64,000 bases of DNA, from assembly GCA_016946835.1 (NCBI GenBank), contig JACVTC010000206.1:65427-129426 (forward strand). The letters run 5' to 3'. This DNA is from Neocallimastix lanati (nom. inval.). Taxonomy: Eukaryota; Neocallimastigomycota; Neocallimastigomycetes; Neocallimastigales; Neocallimastigaceae. Below, piece by piece: positions 26,706 through 38,393 of the stretch (its first letter is position 1; the number at the start of each line of letters is the position of its first letter). The notes under the pieces are model-generated. The model saw only the letters and a list, made by a program, of their open reading frames with translations, made no database searches and had not been told where the DNA came from. A program made the position numbers and the translations under genes.

Positions 26706-27429
26706 TAAAAATATATATATAGATAATATATATTTATTATATAATAAAAATATTATAAATTATTAATATGATATTCTAAGAAAATTATTAAAATTCTTAA
26801 TCTTTTAAATTTTTTAATTTTTTTTTAAACTATTTTAAACTAATATTAAAGACATATATTTTAAAAAAAGAAAGAAAAAATTAACTCTTTCTTAATTTAA
26901 TAATTCAATTTATTTTCCTAAATATATTAAATAATATTTAACTAAGAAGATATTTTTTGTTAAATATTATTAATATCATTAGTTTTATAATAAATGTTAT
27001 TTTTTATGATTAAATATTTTTATTATTAAAATCAAATCATTTGTTTTTTAAATATTTTTTTTTTTTTATTTTTTAATACTTTGAACGATTATAACATTTA
27101 AAAAAAATATTAAAAGATATTTTTTATGTAATTAAATATAATTATTAATCAATAAATATTATTAATTTTTAAAAATAAATATTAATTATTAGTTGCATAT
27201 TATTTAAAAATACGTCAAATTGCGAAATTCAAAAATGCAATACTTTAATTTGTGACGTGTGTCGTATATTAATTTTATAATTAATTAAATATAAAAGTAC
27301 ATAAAATTTAGTACTTTTCGACTTTAATGCTACAAATTATAATAATTATTTAAAAAATTATTATTTTTATATATTTAGCAGTTTAAAATAATTGAATTTT
27401 TATATTCGTAGTTTAAAATAAGGCTTTTT

Positions 27430-27487
<58 letters not shown>

Positions 27488-27950
27488 TAAATTAGATAAC
27501 AAATATAAATAATTAAATATTTTCATTTTTATTATTGATTAATTATTTTACTTAATTCATTTTAATTAAATAAATATAAATAAAATTTTAAAGAATAATA
27601 TATTTTTAATTATATTTTAATTATGAAATATAATTCATTAAAAATAATTATTTACATTGTTTATTTTATTTAATATTTATATTTTGTATTTTTATTATGT
27701 TTATTGTTTAAATAGTAATAAATTTATTTAAAACAATGATTTAAATATAGTTTATAATATATTATAAAAAATAAAAATATAAATAGTTTTAAAAACTATG
27801 TTTATATTAATTATATTAAATAAATATAATATTTAATATTGTATTTGTGTAGATAATATATAATATTTTAATTATACATTATGTATTTTACTTTAGTTTT
27901 TGTTTATTTTATTTATACGTAAACATCACACTTACAATAGAAAACATAAT
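26706..27950. other. AT-rich intergenic region with a 53-base T run
   Basis: No gene seen. T53 at 27,432-27,484. A slightly less AT-rich patch lies at 27,190-27,320 (TACGTCAAATTGCGAAATTC, GTGACGTGTGTCG) and holds no recognisable motif beyond CRE-like TGACG/ACGTCA words. Confidence 0.5.
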
Positions 27951-27952
27951 TA

Positions 27953-28123
27953 TCACGCCAAACCTTCCGTACCAGGATATTTAATCTTTTTAATCTTTTT
28001 ATTGTGACATTCAACCTATTTGTAAAAGTTAGCGGCTACATCTACTCTACATGAATCAGCATAAGTAAAACATGCTAATATCATAAGTACGAAAGCATAT
28101 AAGTAAGTTAAATTAAATTTCAT
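27953..28123 (-). pseudogene. Small secreted-protein gene relic (signal peptide, interrupted)
   Basis: A minus-strand ATG at 28,123 opens a 35-codon frame with a clear signal peptide: MKFNLTYLYAFVLM, a hydrophobic core to ILACFTYA, then DSCRVDVAANFYK. A TAG at 28,016-28,018 interrupts it. The frame then stays open for 20 more codons with a further Cys and basic residues (VECHNKK...), ending in TGA TAA. It resembles the start of a small cysteine-containing secreted protein that acquired a nonsense mutation (CAG to TAG would explain it) and lost its 3' part. It is less AT-rich than its surroundings. No family recognised. A genuine 35-residue secreted peptide cannot be excluded. Confidence 0.5.
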
Positions 28124-28290
28124 TGTGAATAATTTTGTATATAAGTATTAATTATATTTTTTATAGTTATTACAAATATAATATTTTTCATTTTAAAAAT
28201 ATAAAATACTTTTAAAAATATATATTTATTTTTTATTTTTAATTATATTAAATATTATTTATATTCACAACTTTAATTTAATTTGAATAT

Positions 28291-28360
28291 TTAAATAAAT
28301 AATATAATAAAAATATACAATGTTTTTTAAATAAATAATATAATAAAAATATACAATGTT
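28291..28360 (+). repeat. 36-bp tandem duplication across the start of the ankyrin gene relic
   Basis: A 34-base stretch (TTAAATAAATAATATAATAA through ATACAATGTT) occurs at 28,291-28,324 and 28,327-28,360. Both copies contain the ATG. The first ATG meets a stop after four codons; the second starts the conserved frame. Confidence 0.9.
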
Positions 28361-30385
28361 CAAAAAAGAAAATAATAATATTACTGGGGTAAAAAAAAAA
28401 AAAAAACTTTTAAATTCAGAAGATAGAAAAGATGTATTAAACAATTTTAAATCATTTTTAGAACTTAATAAAAATACATTAAAAATTGATGATTTAATTA
28501 CTACAGATTTTGACTTATTAGTCTATGCAATTCAAAATAATTGTCCATTACCTTTAATTGAATTTATTAGTGAAAAATGTCAAAAATATAAAACAAGTTT
28601 AAATTATGAAACAAAACAACATGAAGTACCATTATTTATAGCATTTGAAAATGCCATTCCAAAACAACGGCTTAATAATACTACAGATACAACAAATGAT
28701 AATAATAGTATCAATACCTCTAATACAACTAAAACAAATGAAACTAAAAAAAAAAAAAAAAAAAAAAAAAAATTATTTTTAATGAAAATTTTATTAAAAT
28801 ATTTAATTATTTAAAGAAACGTGGGTCTGATATTAATTTTTGTAATAGTCGTGGTGAAAATTTATTAATATATATTTATAATAAAAGATTGTTAAACATT
28901 AAAATATTTTTAAACTTTTATATAATAATAATGTGAATTTTAACTATTTTTTAGAAAAATTATATATTGCTTCAAGTGAAGATGAATTTAATGAAGAATT
29001 TATAAATAATATTCAAATAGTTTGTCATGATACTAATGTGAATAGAGAAAGTTTTAATAAATATTTAAAGGTTGCAATAAAAGAATATCATAATCGTATC
29101 AATAAACTTATTATGTTATTAGTACAAACTTCAAAAAATAAAACCAGTATAAGCATTAGAAAGTTTAAAAAGTTTTGCAAAGATTTTACTGTAGATGGAG
29201 TAGTGAAAGTACCTTTTAATTATTTATATGATTTAGTGAATGAAAATAATGATAAAGAAATTAAATTTTTATTAAATAATAATGTTAAAATGTATTGTAA
29301 TAATGTATCAAAATTTATTAAAAAAAAACAGAAAATACAGAAATTATTGAATATTTAAAAAAAATTTAATGTAGAAGGAAATATATATAATAGATATTTT
29401 AATATTGAAGAAATATTAAGTTCATGTTTCTATGAAGAAAATTATGAAACATTAAATTTATTAGTAGAACAAGGAATAAATTTTGATAAATATGAACCAA
29501 ATGATTATAATGGTAGATAGACCTCTTTTTGCTACTGAATGTGAAAATAATAATATAGAAGCAATAAAATTTTTGCTACTGAATGTGAAAATAATAATAT
29601 GGAAGCAATAAAATTTTTGCTACTGAATGTGAAAATAATAATATAGAAGCAATAAAATTTTTAACAGAACATGGGGCTAATATTAATATAAAAGATAATT
29701 ATGAAGGAAAATCAGGATTAATGATATTAATTAGTAATAATGATTATCATGATATTGATTGTATGAATGAAATTAAATATTTAATTGATCATGGTGTTGA
29801 ATTTTATAATAATAGAATTGCTATTACTAATCAATATGATGAAAAAGAAAAAAAAATGATTTTTATAAATATTTAATTGAATATGGTGCAAATATTTATA
29901 CGAATTTAAAAAAATAATCAAATTAACTATTTAAAAAGTAAATATTTAATTGACTATAGTACTTATTTTAATCCTAAAGATTTTTGTTCTCCATTTGAAT
30001 CCTATGTTAGATCAGGTAATACAGAAATTATTAAATATCTTATAAACAAATATAAAACGGCAAATTTAATTGATGAAGGAAATAAAACATTAATCCAAAT
30101 GTCCTATAAAGAGGGAAATAGTGAATTAGTTACCTATTTAATTGAAAATGGTGCTGATATTAATACTAAGTCGGATGTAGGGGAACCTATTTTAATGACT
30201 GCCTGTCAAAATAAAGATTATGAAATGGTAAAGTATCTTATTGAAAATGGAGCTGATCCTAATATTACAGCAGAAGTGATACTCCATTAATTAATGCTTT
30301 CCCAGATTTAGAATTGGTAAAATATTATAATATATTATATGAATTATTATTAATTATTATTTTTAATTATAGCATAAAAATATAT
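28356..30385 (+). pseudogene. Broken ankyrin-repeat protein gene
   Basis: Open pieces at 28,356-28,814, 28,933-29,358 and 30,099-30,290, plus shorter in-between stretches, make one protein of about 650 residues that changes frame at least five times. The N-terminal half is a helical, Lys-rich region (LNNFKSFLELNKN..IDDLITTDFDLLVYAIQNNC) shared with the intact ORF at 62,988. The C-terminal half has ankyrin repeats, seen as EAIKFLTEHGANINIKDNY, ELVTYLIENGADINTKSDVG and EMVKYLIENGADPNI. One break is in a 22-base A run (poly-Lys) near 28,750 and one is caused by a 44-bp tandem triplication (29,531-29,662). Ankyrin proteins bind other proteins; partner unknown. Confidence 0.85.
29531..29662 (+). 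repeat. 44-bp tandem triplication inside an ankyrin repeat
   Basis: GCTACTGAATGTGAAAATAA plus 24 more bases recurs at 29,531, 29,575 and 29,619. The copies differ only by ATATAGAAG versus ATATGGAAG in the middle unit. Because 44 is not a multiple of three, the insertion shifts the frame. Confidence 0.95.
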
Positions 30386-30441
30386 TGTTGAATATATATA
30401 TATATAATAGTAAAAAAAAAAAAAAAAAATAAAAAAAAAAA

Positions 30442-30475
<34 letters not shown>

Positions 30476-30880
30476 TAAAAACTTAAAACTTTTATAAATA
30501 ATAATATAATGTATATGATAAATATTGTTTTTAAGAATAATGGTATTTACTTTATATTAATATAATTTTTTTTTTTTTTTACTTTATAATAGTTACTATA
30601 TTTCATAACCACATTAAACTAAAAAATAATTTTTATTATAAAATAATAAAAAAAAAAAAAAAAAAAATATTAATTTTATATCAATATCTTATTTATTTTA
30701 TTTTATCACATTATATATTATTATTTCACTGCATATTTATTTATTTTATATTATTTTATTTTGTTTCGATTGATACTTGCAATTTATTATAATTCACATA
30801 TTTATTTTTTTTTATTTTATTTTATTAGTACTTGTATTTTTATTATAATTCAAATATTTATTTTAATTTATTTTATTTTA
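30386..30880. other. Low-complexity spacer
   Basis: A runs, AAT and TA repeats at 30,390-30,470, then T/A-rich sequence grading into diffuse TTTTATTTTA pentanucleotides that lead into the minisatellite. No gene. Confidence 0.55.
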
Positions 30881-31690
30881 TTCAATCTGTTCTTTCTTAT
30901 TTAATATTCTACTTTTTATTTTATTTTATTTTATTCAATCTGTACTTTCTTATTTAATATTCTACTTTTTATTTTATTTTATTCAATCTGTACTTTCTTA
31001 TTTAATATTCTACTTCTTATTTTATTTTATTCTATTTTATTCAATCTGTACTTTCTTATTTAATATTCTACTTCTTATTTTATTTTATTCTATTTTATTC
31101 AATCTGTACTTTCTTATTTAATATTCTACTTCTTATTTTATTTTATTCTATTTTATTCAATCTGTACTTTCTTATTTAATATTCTACTTTTTATTTTATT
31201 TTATTTTATTCAATCTGTACTTTCTTATTTAATACTCTACTTTTTATTTTATTTTATTTTATTCAATCTGTACTTTCTTATTTAATATTCTACTTCTTAT
31301 TTTATTTTATTCTATTTTATTCAATCTGTACTTTCTTATTTAATATTCTACTTTTTATTTTATTTTATTTTATTCAATCTGTACTTTCTTATTTAATACT
31401 CTACTTTTATTTTACTTTATATTTTATTCAATCTGTACTTTCTTATTTAATATTCTACTTTTATTTTATTTTATTATATTCAATCTGTACTTTCTTATTT
31501 AATACTTCTACTTTTATTTATTTTATTTTATTCAATCTGTACTTTCTTATTTAATATTCTACTTTTTATTTTATTTTATTTTATTCAATCTGTACTTTCT
31601 TATTTAATATTCTACTTTTTATTTTATTTTATTTTAATTCAATCTGTACTTTCTTATTTAATATTCTACTTTTTATTTTATTTTATTTTA
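30881..31690 (+). repeat. Minisatellite, 15 units of 48-58 bp
   Basis: The anchor TTCAATCTGTACTTTC (TTC in unit 1) occurs 15 times, first at 30,881 and last at about 31,638. Spacings are 53, 48, 58, 58, 58, 53, 53, 58, 53, 54, 52, 52, 53 and 54. Length differences are mostly one 5-base step of a TTTTA tail. Each unit also carries TTATTTAATATTCTAC. The last unit runs without a break into the coding frame of the following gene. Confidence 0.95.
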
Positions 31691-33821
31691 TTTTTCGTTA
31701 ATGCTATTAATGGATTTAAAGAACAACCTTCTAATTCGGAATATCTAAATAAAAAAAATAAATTTAAGGTTAATGAAGAATCCATAAATACAATGGAATC
31801 TTATTTTTATAAAGTTTATAATCTACATGAAAATAAATATGGATATATTGTTGATGAAAACGGTTATGAATTAATTTATATAAATAGTTATAATAAGGAT
31901 TCTCAATCCTATCTTTATAAATATAAATTATTAGACTCAGTTAAAAAATTAAATTCTATTATAAATAAAAATAAAGATAATCTTATTTATGGTGTTGGTA
32001 TTAATACTAATGAAGATAATTTTTCTTCGGAAATTAATCCTATGACAATTTTAGAATCTGAAACAATTGATGAGGCTGTGGAAAAATTATATAATGGCAT
32101 CGAAGCTTTGGATGATGATAGCTTCAAAGATGAATTGATAAAAATACGAAACGAGCTAAATGAAATTAAAGAAGTAAATGATATAGAATTAGAAAAAAAT
32201 GGTGAACCAAGTCTCAATAGTGAAGTAGTTCATAAATTATATAATTCCGTAACTTCTAAGCAAGGTTTGCCAATTGATGAAAACGTTAAACCATCAGAAA
32301 ACTTTTTATCCGTTCCAGGATTAGAAAATATTGATTTTGAGAATCCAGATACTATGATAAATACATTTAAAAATAAAGATATTTCAATAAAAGATAAAGA
32401 ATATATTTTTAATGGATTAAAACTTGAAATTATTAATAGTGATCCAGAAAATGAAAGACTTTCTCATAGAATTTATACTGTAGTTCATAATTTAGATATA
32501 TTTATAAAACAAGAAAGTAAAAAAAAAATTAATTCATTTACATCAGATATTGGACATGAACGTTACATTACTGATTTTATTTCATTGACAAGTGATTACA
32601 ATAATTTAGTTGCTGTAGCCATTCATCATTGATGAAATATATAGTGATAAGCTTAGTATTAGTGAACCAATTAAACCAGTTGAATTAGACAATAGCATAC
32701 TTCAGCGTTATAACTATATTATTAATAAAAAATTACAATTGTAGCTATAAAAGAAGTTGCAAAGAATAACTGATATCTATGATAAAGATGCTTTTGGAAC
32801 AACATATACATGAGGTAAATCTGTTATTAAAGAAGTTACTCTTTCAGACTTGAATAATATATGTAAAGATGGAAAAGTATTTTCCACCAAAGTCAAATAT
32901 ATGACAGAAATTGTAGATAAAGCTAATGATGGTATTAGTACCACATTATTAAAAAAAAAATCTTATAAATCAAGATATATTCATACAAGATATCTTTCTC
33001 CAGCTAGTAGAAATTCAGAAGATATTAGTGATATCGAAACAAAATTTTGGAAAAATTAATAATGAATTTATTCCAAATGATATTCAGTCTATTCGTGATT
33101 ATTTAAGTTTAAAGTTTTATGAAGCTATGAATGCTGTATCAAAATATAATCCATATGTTACATTAGAAAATTTTGAAAATAAAAATGGATTAGCTAATGT
33201 AGCTACTCTTTATCAAGGAGCAAAATCTTATAATGATATGTTCTATAAGTAAAGAATGTATTGAGGAACAAGAAAAGTCGGAATATAAAGATTGTATTAG
33301 TGAACTTACTATAAATAATTACAAAAATGTATGCTCTAAAATTAACAGTGATAAATGTCAAAAATTTTATAATAATCCATTAGAATTTTATTCTATATGA
33401 AGAGAAAACTCCAATTTTGTTGAGATGTTTCAATCATCATTAATAAAATCTTTGAAATTATCTTACCAAATGTCATGTCAAACGGATGAAAATGGAAATT
33501 TATGTCCTTTTGCTTTGACTTCAATTAGACGAAAAAGGTAATTCTAATATTTTAAATGATACATGTAAGTCTAAACTTTGTAAGGAATCTGTATTTAACA
33601 TATATAAAAATTATGACTTAGACCAAATGGCAGCCTATGAAAGTCTATCAACTACTACTTGAAGTAACTCTTATGATGAATTAACCGTAGCTAAAAATTA
33701 CTTTTTGAATTAGAATTAGAAAAATGTCAAATTACATCATGTTTCAAGTGCTGTTATCATTAAAAGTAATAATGTTTTATTAATTTCTTTAGTTTTACTT
33801 TTTGTGTTACTTTCTCTTTAA
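31646..33821 (+). pseudogene. Broken secreted/membrane-anchored protein gene (unrecognised family)
   Basis: The longest open piece is 31,793-32,632 (279 codons from its first ATG). Its frame is open further upstream through NAINGFKEQPSNSEYL to a hydrophobic, signal-peptide-like run inside the last minisatellite unit (FLFYFILFFVNA), where no ATG remains. Downstream pieces (32,850-33,059; 33,028-33,252; then to 33,821) continue one protein in alternating frames, becoming Cys-rich (CIEEQEK.., VCSKINSDKCQ.., CQTDENGNLC, CKSKLCKE) and ending in a hydrophobic C-terminus (LLISLVLLFVLLSL then TAA), like a membrane or GPI-type anchor. At least four frameshifts and three in-frame TGA codons (about 32,812, 33,398, 33,659). 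An extracellular Cys-rich surface protein is inferred; I do not recognise the family. Confidence 0.7.
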
Positions 33822-33879
33822 ATAATGTATATTATTTAAATAAATCAAAATTAATAATATTAAATATTTATAAAAAAAA

Positions 33880-35060
33880 GTTGTTTGATATTAAAGTATT
33901 TTTAGAAAAAAAAGCTACCTAAATTAAATCCTTTGACTATTTCTATTCCAGAAGTAGAGTATGATTATTTGATGGTAGAGAAAAAAACTTACTATATATC
34001 CTTTATTCATGATGATTATGAAATTAAAATACCAGCACCAATCGATGGAGTATTTCGTTGTAGATGGGATTGAAAAAGTAATTATTTCACAAGAGATATT
34101 TTGTACTCCTATTTTTGTTTATAAGGAGGATCGTATTGAGTATAAGGAATGTAATGAAAAAGGAAAATTTCAATCTCTGGAGATGTTTACCGATTATAAA
34201 TATATTGTATATTCAAAAAAAGATTATGTTAAAGCAATCTACAATAAGTAAAAGAAAAAGTGAAAAGGTTAAATTAGATTACCATAATTTATGGAATGAA
34301 AATTATGTGGATTTAAACAATGAATACACTAATATTGATATACATTATAGATTTTCAAATAAAAGTCGAGAAAAAAAAATTAAGCAATATGAAAAGATAT
34401 ACCTTATTAGATATTAGAGTTTATTATTCATTATTTTTCCAAGAGTTACGTATAAAAGGAATTAAGTCGCATGAAAGACAAAGTATATCATTGGTGTATA
34501 TTCTTCATCATTTGAATCCTTCGCTTTCCTTGGATGAAATTAAAAATATAATCCTATCGGTGGTGATTGGTGAAAATTTTACCTAAAGATATTAATATTA
34601 TTATTCCGGATGCCTTTCCTGAAGAAACATTACATTCTATTATAGTTCGTCGTTCCGAAAGTCGTAATAAAATATTATCCATGGTTGATAGAATGATCGA
34701 TAGCCACTTTAATCCAGACTACTTACATTGTAATGAGTCATCATCAAACGATTCGTCATATGATGATAAAAGTACTAAATTCTATACTTATTTGGTAATT
34801 GCAAAATCATTATTTCATAATGAAGGAAATATTCAATATTATAATAGTCGTATTGATACCTTTTCTTATTTCTTATATCGTAGCATAAAATATTTTACTT
34901 TGAAAAATAAAAATATTACCACTGGATAAGTTCATTAAAAATTTAAATATAAAATTGTACGGGAATGTAAAATCTGGAAAAGTTCGTTCCTATTTCCGAG
35001 AATATGAAGCTATTTCTGTGCAAACGTTAAGTAAGCGTTCTTACTATAATCTGCTTTCTT
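33880..35060 (+). pseudogene. Broken gene of unknown function
   Basis: Five overlapping open pieces in changing frames (about 33,900-34,060; 34,009-34,251; 34,115-34,417; 34,320-34,586; 34,567-34,929), then LDKFIKNLNIKLYGN to about 35,060, read as one protein of roughly 390 residues. Visible features: a Lys/Glu-rich start, VVDGIEKVIISQEIF, helical segments with LHHLNPSLSLDEIKNIIL and IIIPDAFPEETLHSIIVRR, and a Ser/Asp patch (NESSSNDSSYDD). Codon use is less AT-extreme than in neighbours. No catalytic motif or known domain is recognised. It follows the broken secreted-protein gene by about 70 bases on the same strand and has a similar degree of decay, so the two may have arrived or died together. 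Confidence 0.55.
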
Positions 35061-35226
35061 GATTTGATGACTGATTTACTTTACTAATTTCTAAATTTTT
35101 CAAAACAGAATTAAGGTCATTAATATTTATTTTTTCAAAATTGTATTCTTCGGAGTCACTGCTTTCATTATCACTGTCATTACTATAGTCATTATCATTA
35201 TGAATATCATTATTATAATGTAAAAT
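35048..35226 (-). pseudogene. Possible acidic C-terminal ORF fragment
   Basis: The minus strand has an open run of about 58 codons with natural-looking composition: DNDYSNDSDNESSDSEEY, then LNSVLKNLEISKVN, ending in TAG at 35,048-35,050. The plus strand here could equally continue the preceding broken gene through two TGA codons. I cannot decide which strand is original. Confidence 0.25.
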
Positions 35227-35529
35227 ATTTTATTTAATTATAAAAAATATAAATAATAGAAGATTAAGTATTACAATAATACAAAATACATAATTTATCT
35301 TTTTATATCTAATGTTAACATATTTATTTAATGTGATTGGATAAGTTAAATTCAAATAATCATTTAGTAAATAATTTATCTTATAATATTCCTCCTCAAA
35401 TATAACTCTCAGTAACTGTTATATTTGAATAATATACTTTGTGATAGAATAAAAATGATTAATTTTGTATATTGGATATCTTAGTTAATATTGAATTTCT
35501 AAATTTTTCCATTGCTGTGTTGTTTAAGT

Positions 35530-36330
35530 ATTTTGTAAATCCGTAAGCAAAGTTAAATTCTTGACTTATTATATTTTAATTTAATTTTATTATTTTTTAT
35601 TAATTCTCTAATATAATGCACTCTAATATCCATATGTTTTATTTTTGGATTGATAGATTGATTTTTAGCGTTGTATATTGCATCTTTTTTATCTATGTTT
35701 ATTTCAATGTATTTAATACTATGCTTCAATTCCTTCAACATATTTAAATACCATATACAATGTTTACTACATTCACTAAGACTGTAGTATTCTGATTCAT
35801 TTGTGGATGTTGAAACGCAATGTTGTAACTTGGAACACCAGCTTGTTGGTGTACCACCAATTGTTATAAATAAATACGGTAGTTGATCTTCTAGTTATTA
35901 AATCCTAAGCGTAATCTGCGTCAACGAATGCCATAATATATTGGTCTCTCGTGAAATTTAATCCATATTCTAATGTATCTTTCAAATATCTGAATATTTT
36001 TACTACATTATTCCAGTCTTCTAGATTTGGTTCTTTAGATTTTCTTGCAGCTTTGGATACGGCATATATTATATCCGGCCTGGTATATATACTAAGATAT
36101 AATAAGTTCCCTATGGCATTTCTATATTTTCTTTTTGTAATTTGGCCTTGTGCATTTTTCTTGTATTTAAAGATCCATCTTGAAGATATTATATTTGCAT
36201 TTTCTGGTATTGAGTTAATAGTTTTATAAACATTTAAGTTTTTCATATTTTCCAATTCATCTTTTACTGATTTTAACCATTCTTCTTTGTCTTTTAAGTT
36301 ATTTATATCATCGAAGCTTGTTTGTTCACG
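35530..36330 (-). pseudogene. Copia pol C-terminal half with RT core missing
   Basis: 36,255-35,905 begins with the RT entry (NIISSRWIFKYKKNAQGQ) and then goes directly to RNAIGNLLYLSIYTRPDIIYAVSKAARK. The whole catalytic core with its YVDD, about 200 residues, is gone without loss of frame. RNase H follows: FVDADYA near 35,915, a disrupted middle at 35,760-35,900, and IDKKDAIYNAKNQSINPK at 35,553-35,741. Confidence 0.85.
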
Positions 36331-36429
36331 TAACGTATTATCTATACTTTGTTTTTTATGTATTTTGTTTATATGGTTTTGACTTTTATTAATTTTTCTT
36401 TTTCTAAAATTATTTTTTATTTCATTGTT

Positions 36430-38393
36430 TTAATATGTATTGTTTGAAATATTATTTATGTCAAGCTGATTGTTTTCATTTATACCATTTGGAAGGTTAT
36501 TGGTACTATTCTTAATAATATTATTATTGTTGTTGATATTGTTGTTGTTATTGGTGCTGCTATTATTATTACTATTATTGCTATTATTGTTATTATTATT
36601 ATTATTATTTTTATTATTATTGTTAATAGTAGTGTCAGTGTTGTTTGTGTAATTGTTTCTGTTTTTATCTTTATTAATGTTTATATTTTCATTTCCTATA
36701 TTGTTATTAATTATTTCATTTTTGTTGTTAATTTTATGGTATATTGATCTTTTATTTCTATTGTTGATATTTGGTATTTTTATTGGATATATATTGTTGT
36801 AATTGTAGCTGATGTTATCATTAGTGTTACTGTTGTAAGTATTATCATTATAATAGTTGTTTTCATAATTACTCCTTCTGATTTTATAATTGGATGTAAA
36901 ATTTGTAATATCATTATAGCAATGAGATAGTGATGAATTGCCAGAAGTAAATTCGAAAAACTCTACATTTCTTGAAATTATAATTTTGTTGTTTGAAATG
37001 TCCAATATTTTGTATGCTGTTGGGTTGTCATTATATCCAAGAAAGATGTCAAGGGAAGCATTATTTTCAAGTTTAGAACGAAGAGTTTTTGGAATGTAAT
37101 AGAAGACCTTACAACCAAAAACTCTTATATTAGAGTAGTTAACTTTGTTTTTTGTTAATATTTCTTATGATATTTTATTATTTGTTCCTTTATGTGGAAT
37201 TCTATTGTAGATGTAGTTTGAGGTAGAAACAGCGTCTTGCCAAAATTGGTGACTTAACTTTGCATCTTTCATCATTGTTTTAGCAGAGTTGATGATTACG
37301 CCGTTAAATCTTTCTACTCTACCATTTTGTTGCGGATGGTAGGGAACAGTAAATTGATGCTGAATTCCATAGCTATTACAGAAGTTATTAAAATTTTTAT
37401 TGTTGAATTCTGTACCGTTGTCAGAACGGATGTATTTTATTCTATTGTTAAAAATATTTTTTATTTGGATGAACCAGTTATATAAAATGAAGAAAATGTT
37501 TCTGATTTGTTCTTAATAAATAATGTCCAGACATATCTGGAATGATCATCTAGAATGGAAATTATGTATTTATTACCGTAGAATGAATCTGGTAATGGAC
37601 CAATTAAATCCATGTGTAATAGTTCAAAGATTCTTGATGTTCTACTGAAGGATTTTTTGAACGGTTTATTTTTGAGTTTAAAATTAATACAGAGTGGACA
37701 TTTTGAATTTATATTTATTTTTAATAATTTTTGTTTAATATTGTCAATGTTAAAGTGTCCGAGTCTTCTGTGCCATAAATTGAGTTTGTCTATAGATTTT
37801 TAATATTTATAATTGATTTCGTTTACAAACTTAGATTGATTTGGGTTTAAAAGATTGAATGGATGTGTTGAAATCCATAATTTAAATGTATTTATATTAT
37901 CTAAAATTATATTCTGAATTCTGTTAGAGTGTTGATCATATATAATAACATAAGATTTATTATTAAAGTTTTTGAATATAATTTTATAACCTTGTTGTGT
38001 AAGCATTCCTATTGATAATAAATTTTTATTAATTTTTGGTGAATAACATACGTTATTGATAGTAAATTTACAGTTGTCGATATATCCAATAAAATCACCA
38101 ATAAACTGGGTTGATATTAATTGGTTATTGGCTAGATAAACATTTTCATTTCATTTTTTAATATTTTGCAATTTATTTAATTGATTAGTAATATTGATGG
38201 ATGCACCAGAATCAAGTATCCAGCATATCATTTCTTTTTGATCATTACGTTTGTAAAGATCTGTTGAGATTGAATTGAAATTTAAGTTTTCATTTAAGTT
38301 AAAATCTTGTATAAAAGTATCAGCAAAATCAGTATTATAACTATTTCTTTCTAGTAGATTAGCATATTTTTTTTTAGTTTCGATTATTTCCAT
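36430..38393 (-). pseudogene. Copia pol N-terminal half: protease, integrase, Asn-rich linker
   Basis: 38,393-38,151 carries the aspartic-protease motif WILDSGASINITN. 38,006-37,800 is the pre-integrase segment; cysteines and histidines of the zinc finger are visible near 37,690-37,790. The integrase core keeps HMDLIGPL, RSDNGTEF and PQQNGRVERF, that is the D, D and E residues. It is split by a frameshift near 37,480 and a TAA in place of a sense codon near 37,170. 37,005-36,430 is the post-integrase segment (NNKIIISRNVEFFEF) and a poly-Asn linker. Inactive as it stands. Confidence 0.85.

Larger units (their letters stand above)
35385..38393 (-). mobile_element. Defective Ty1/copia element (no gag, RT core deleted)
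   Basis: The minus strand reads, in order: protease, integrase, Asn-rich linker, start of RT, end of RT, RNase H, then a purine-rich stretch (TTTGAGGAGGAATATT read in reverse, near 35,385-35,400) that would be the polypurine tract before a 3' LTR. No gag or 5' LTR is recognisable above 38,393, where T-rich DNA begins. Protein divergence from 975-6763 is large, so this is another copia family. Confidence 0.85.

Noticed and set aside
32812-33661. Three in-frame TGA codons in the broken secreted-protein gene sit where Trp would fit (TYT-TGA-GKS, YSI-TGA-REN, TTT-TGA-SNS), suggesting UGA-to-Trp recoding.
   Set aside because: TGG is used for Trp in intact genes of the window and nearby, the gene also has frameshifts, and TGG-to-TGA is a simple G-to-A change expected in AT-biased decay (also seen at 44,545 in a copia relic).
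35040-35100. Plus-strand continuation LLS-TGA-FDD-TGA-FTLL looked like more Trp recoding.
   Set aside because: The opposite strand reads a natural-looking acidic C-terminus through the same bases, so the TGAs may just be antisense Ser codons.
36470-36652. Leucine-rich hydrophobic ORF on the plus strand, like a membrane protein.
   Set aside because: Shadow of the Asn-rich linker of the minus-strand copia element.
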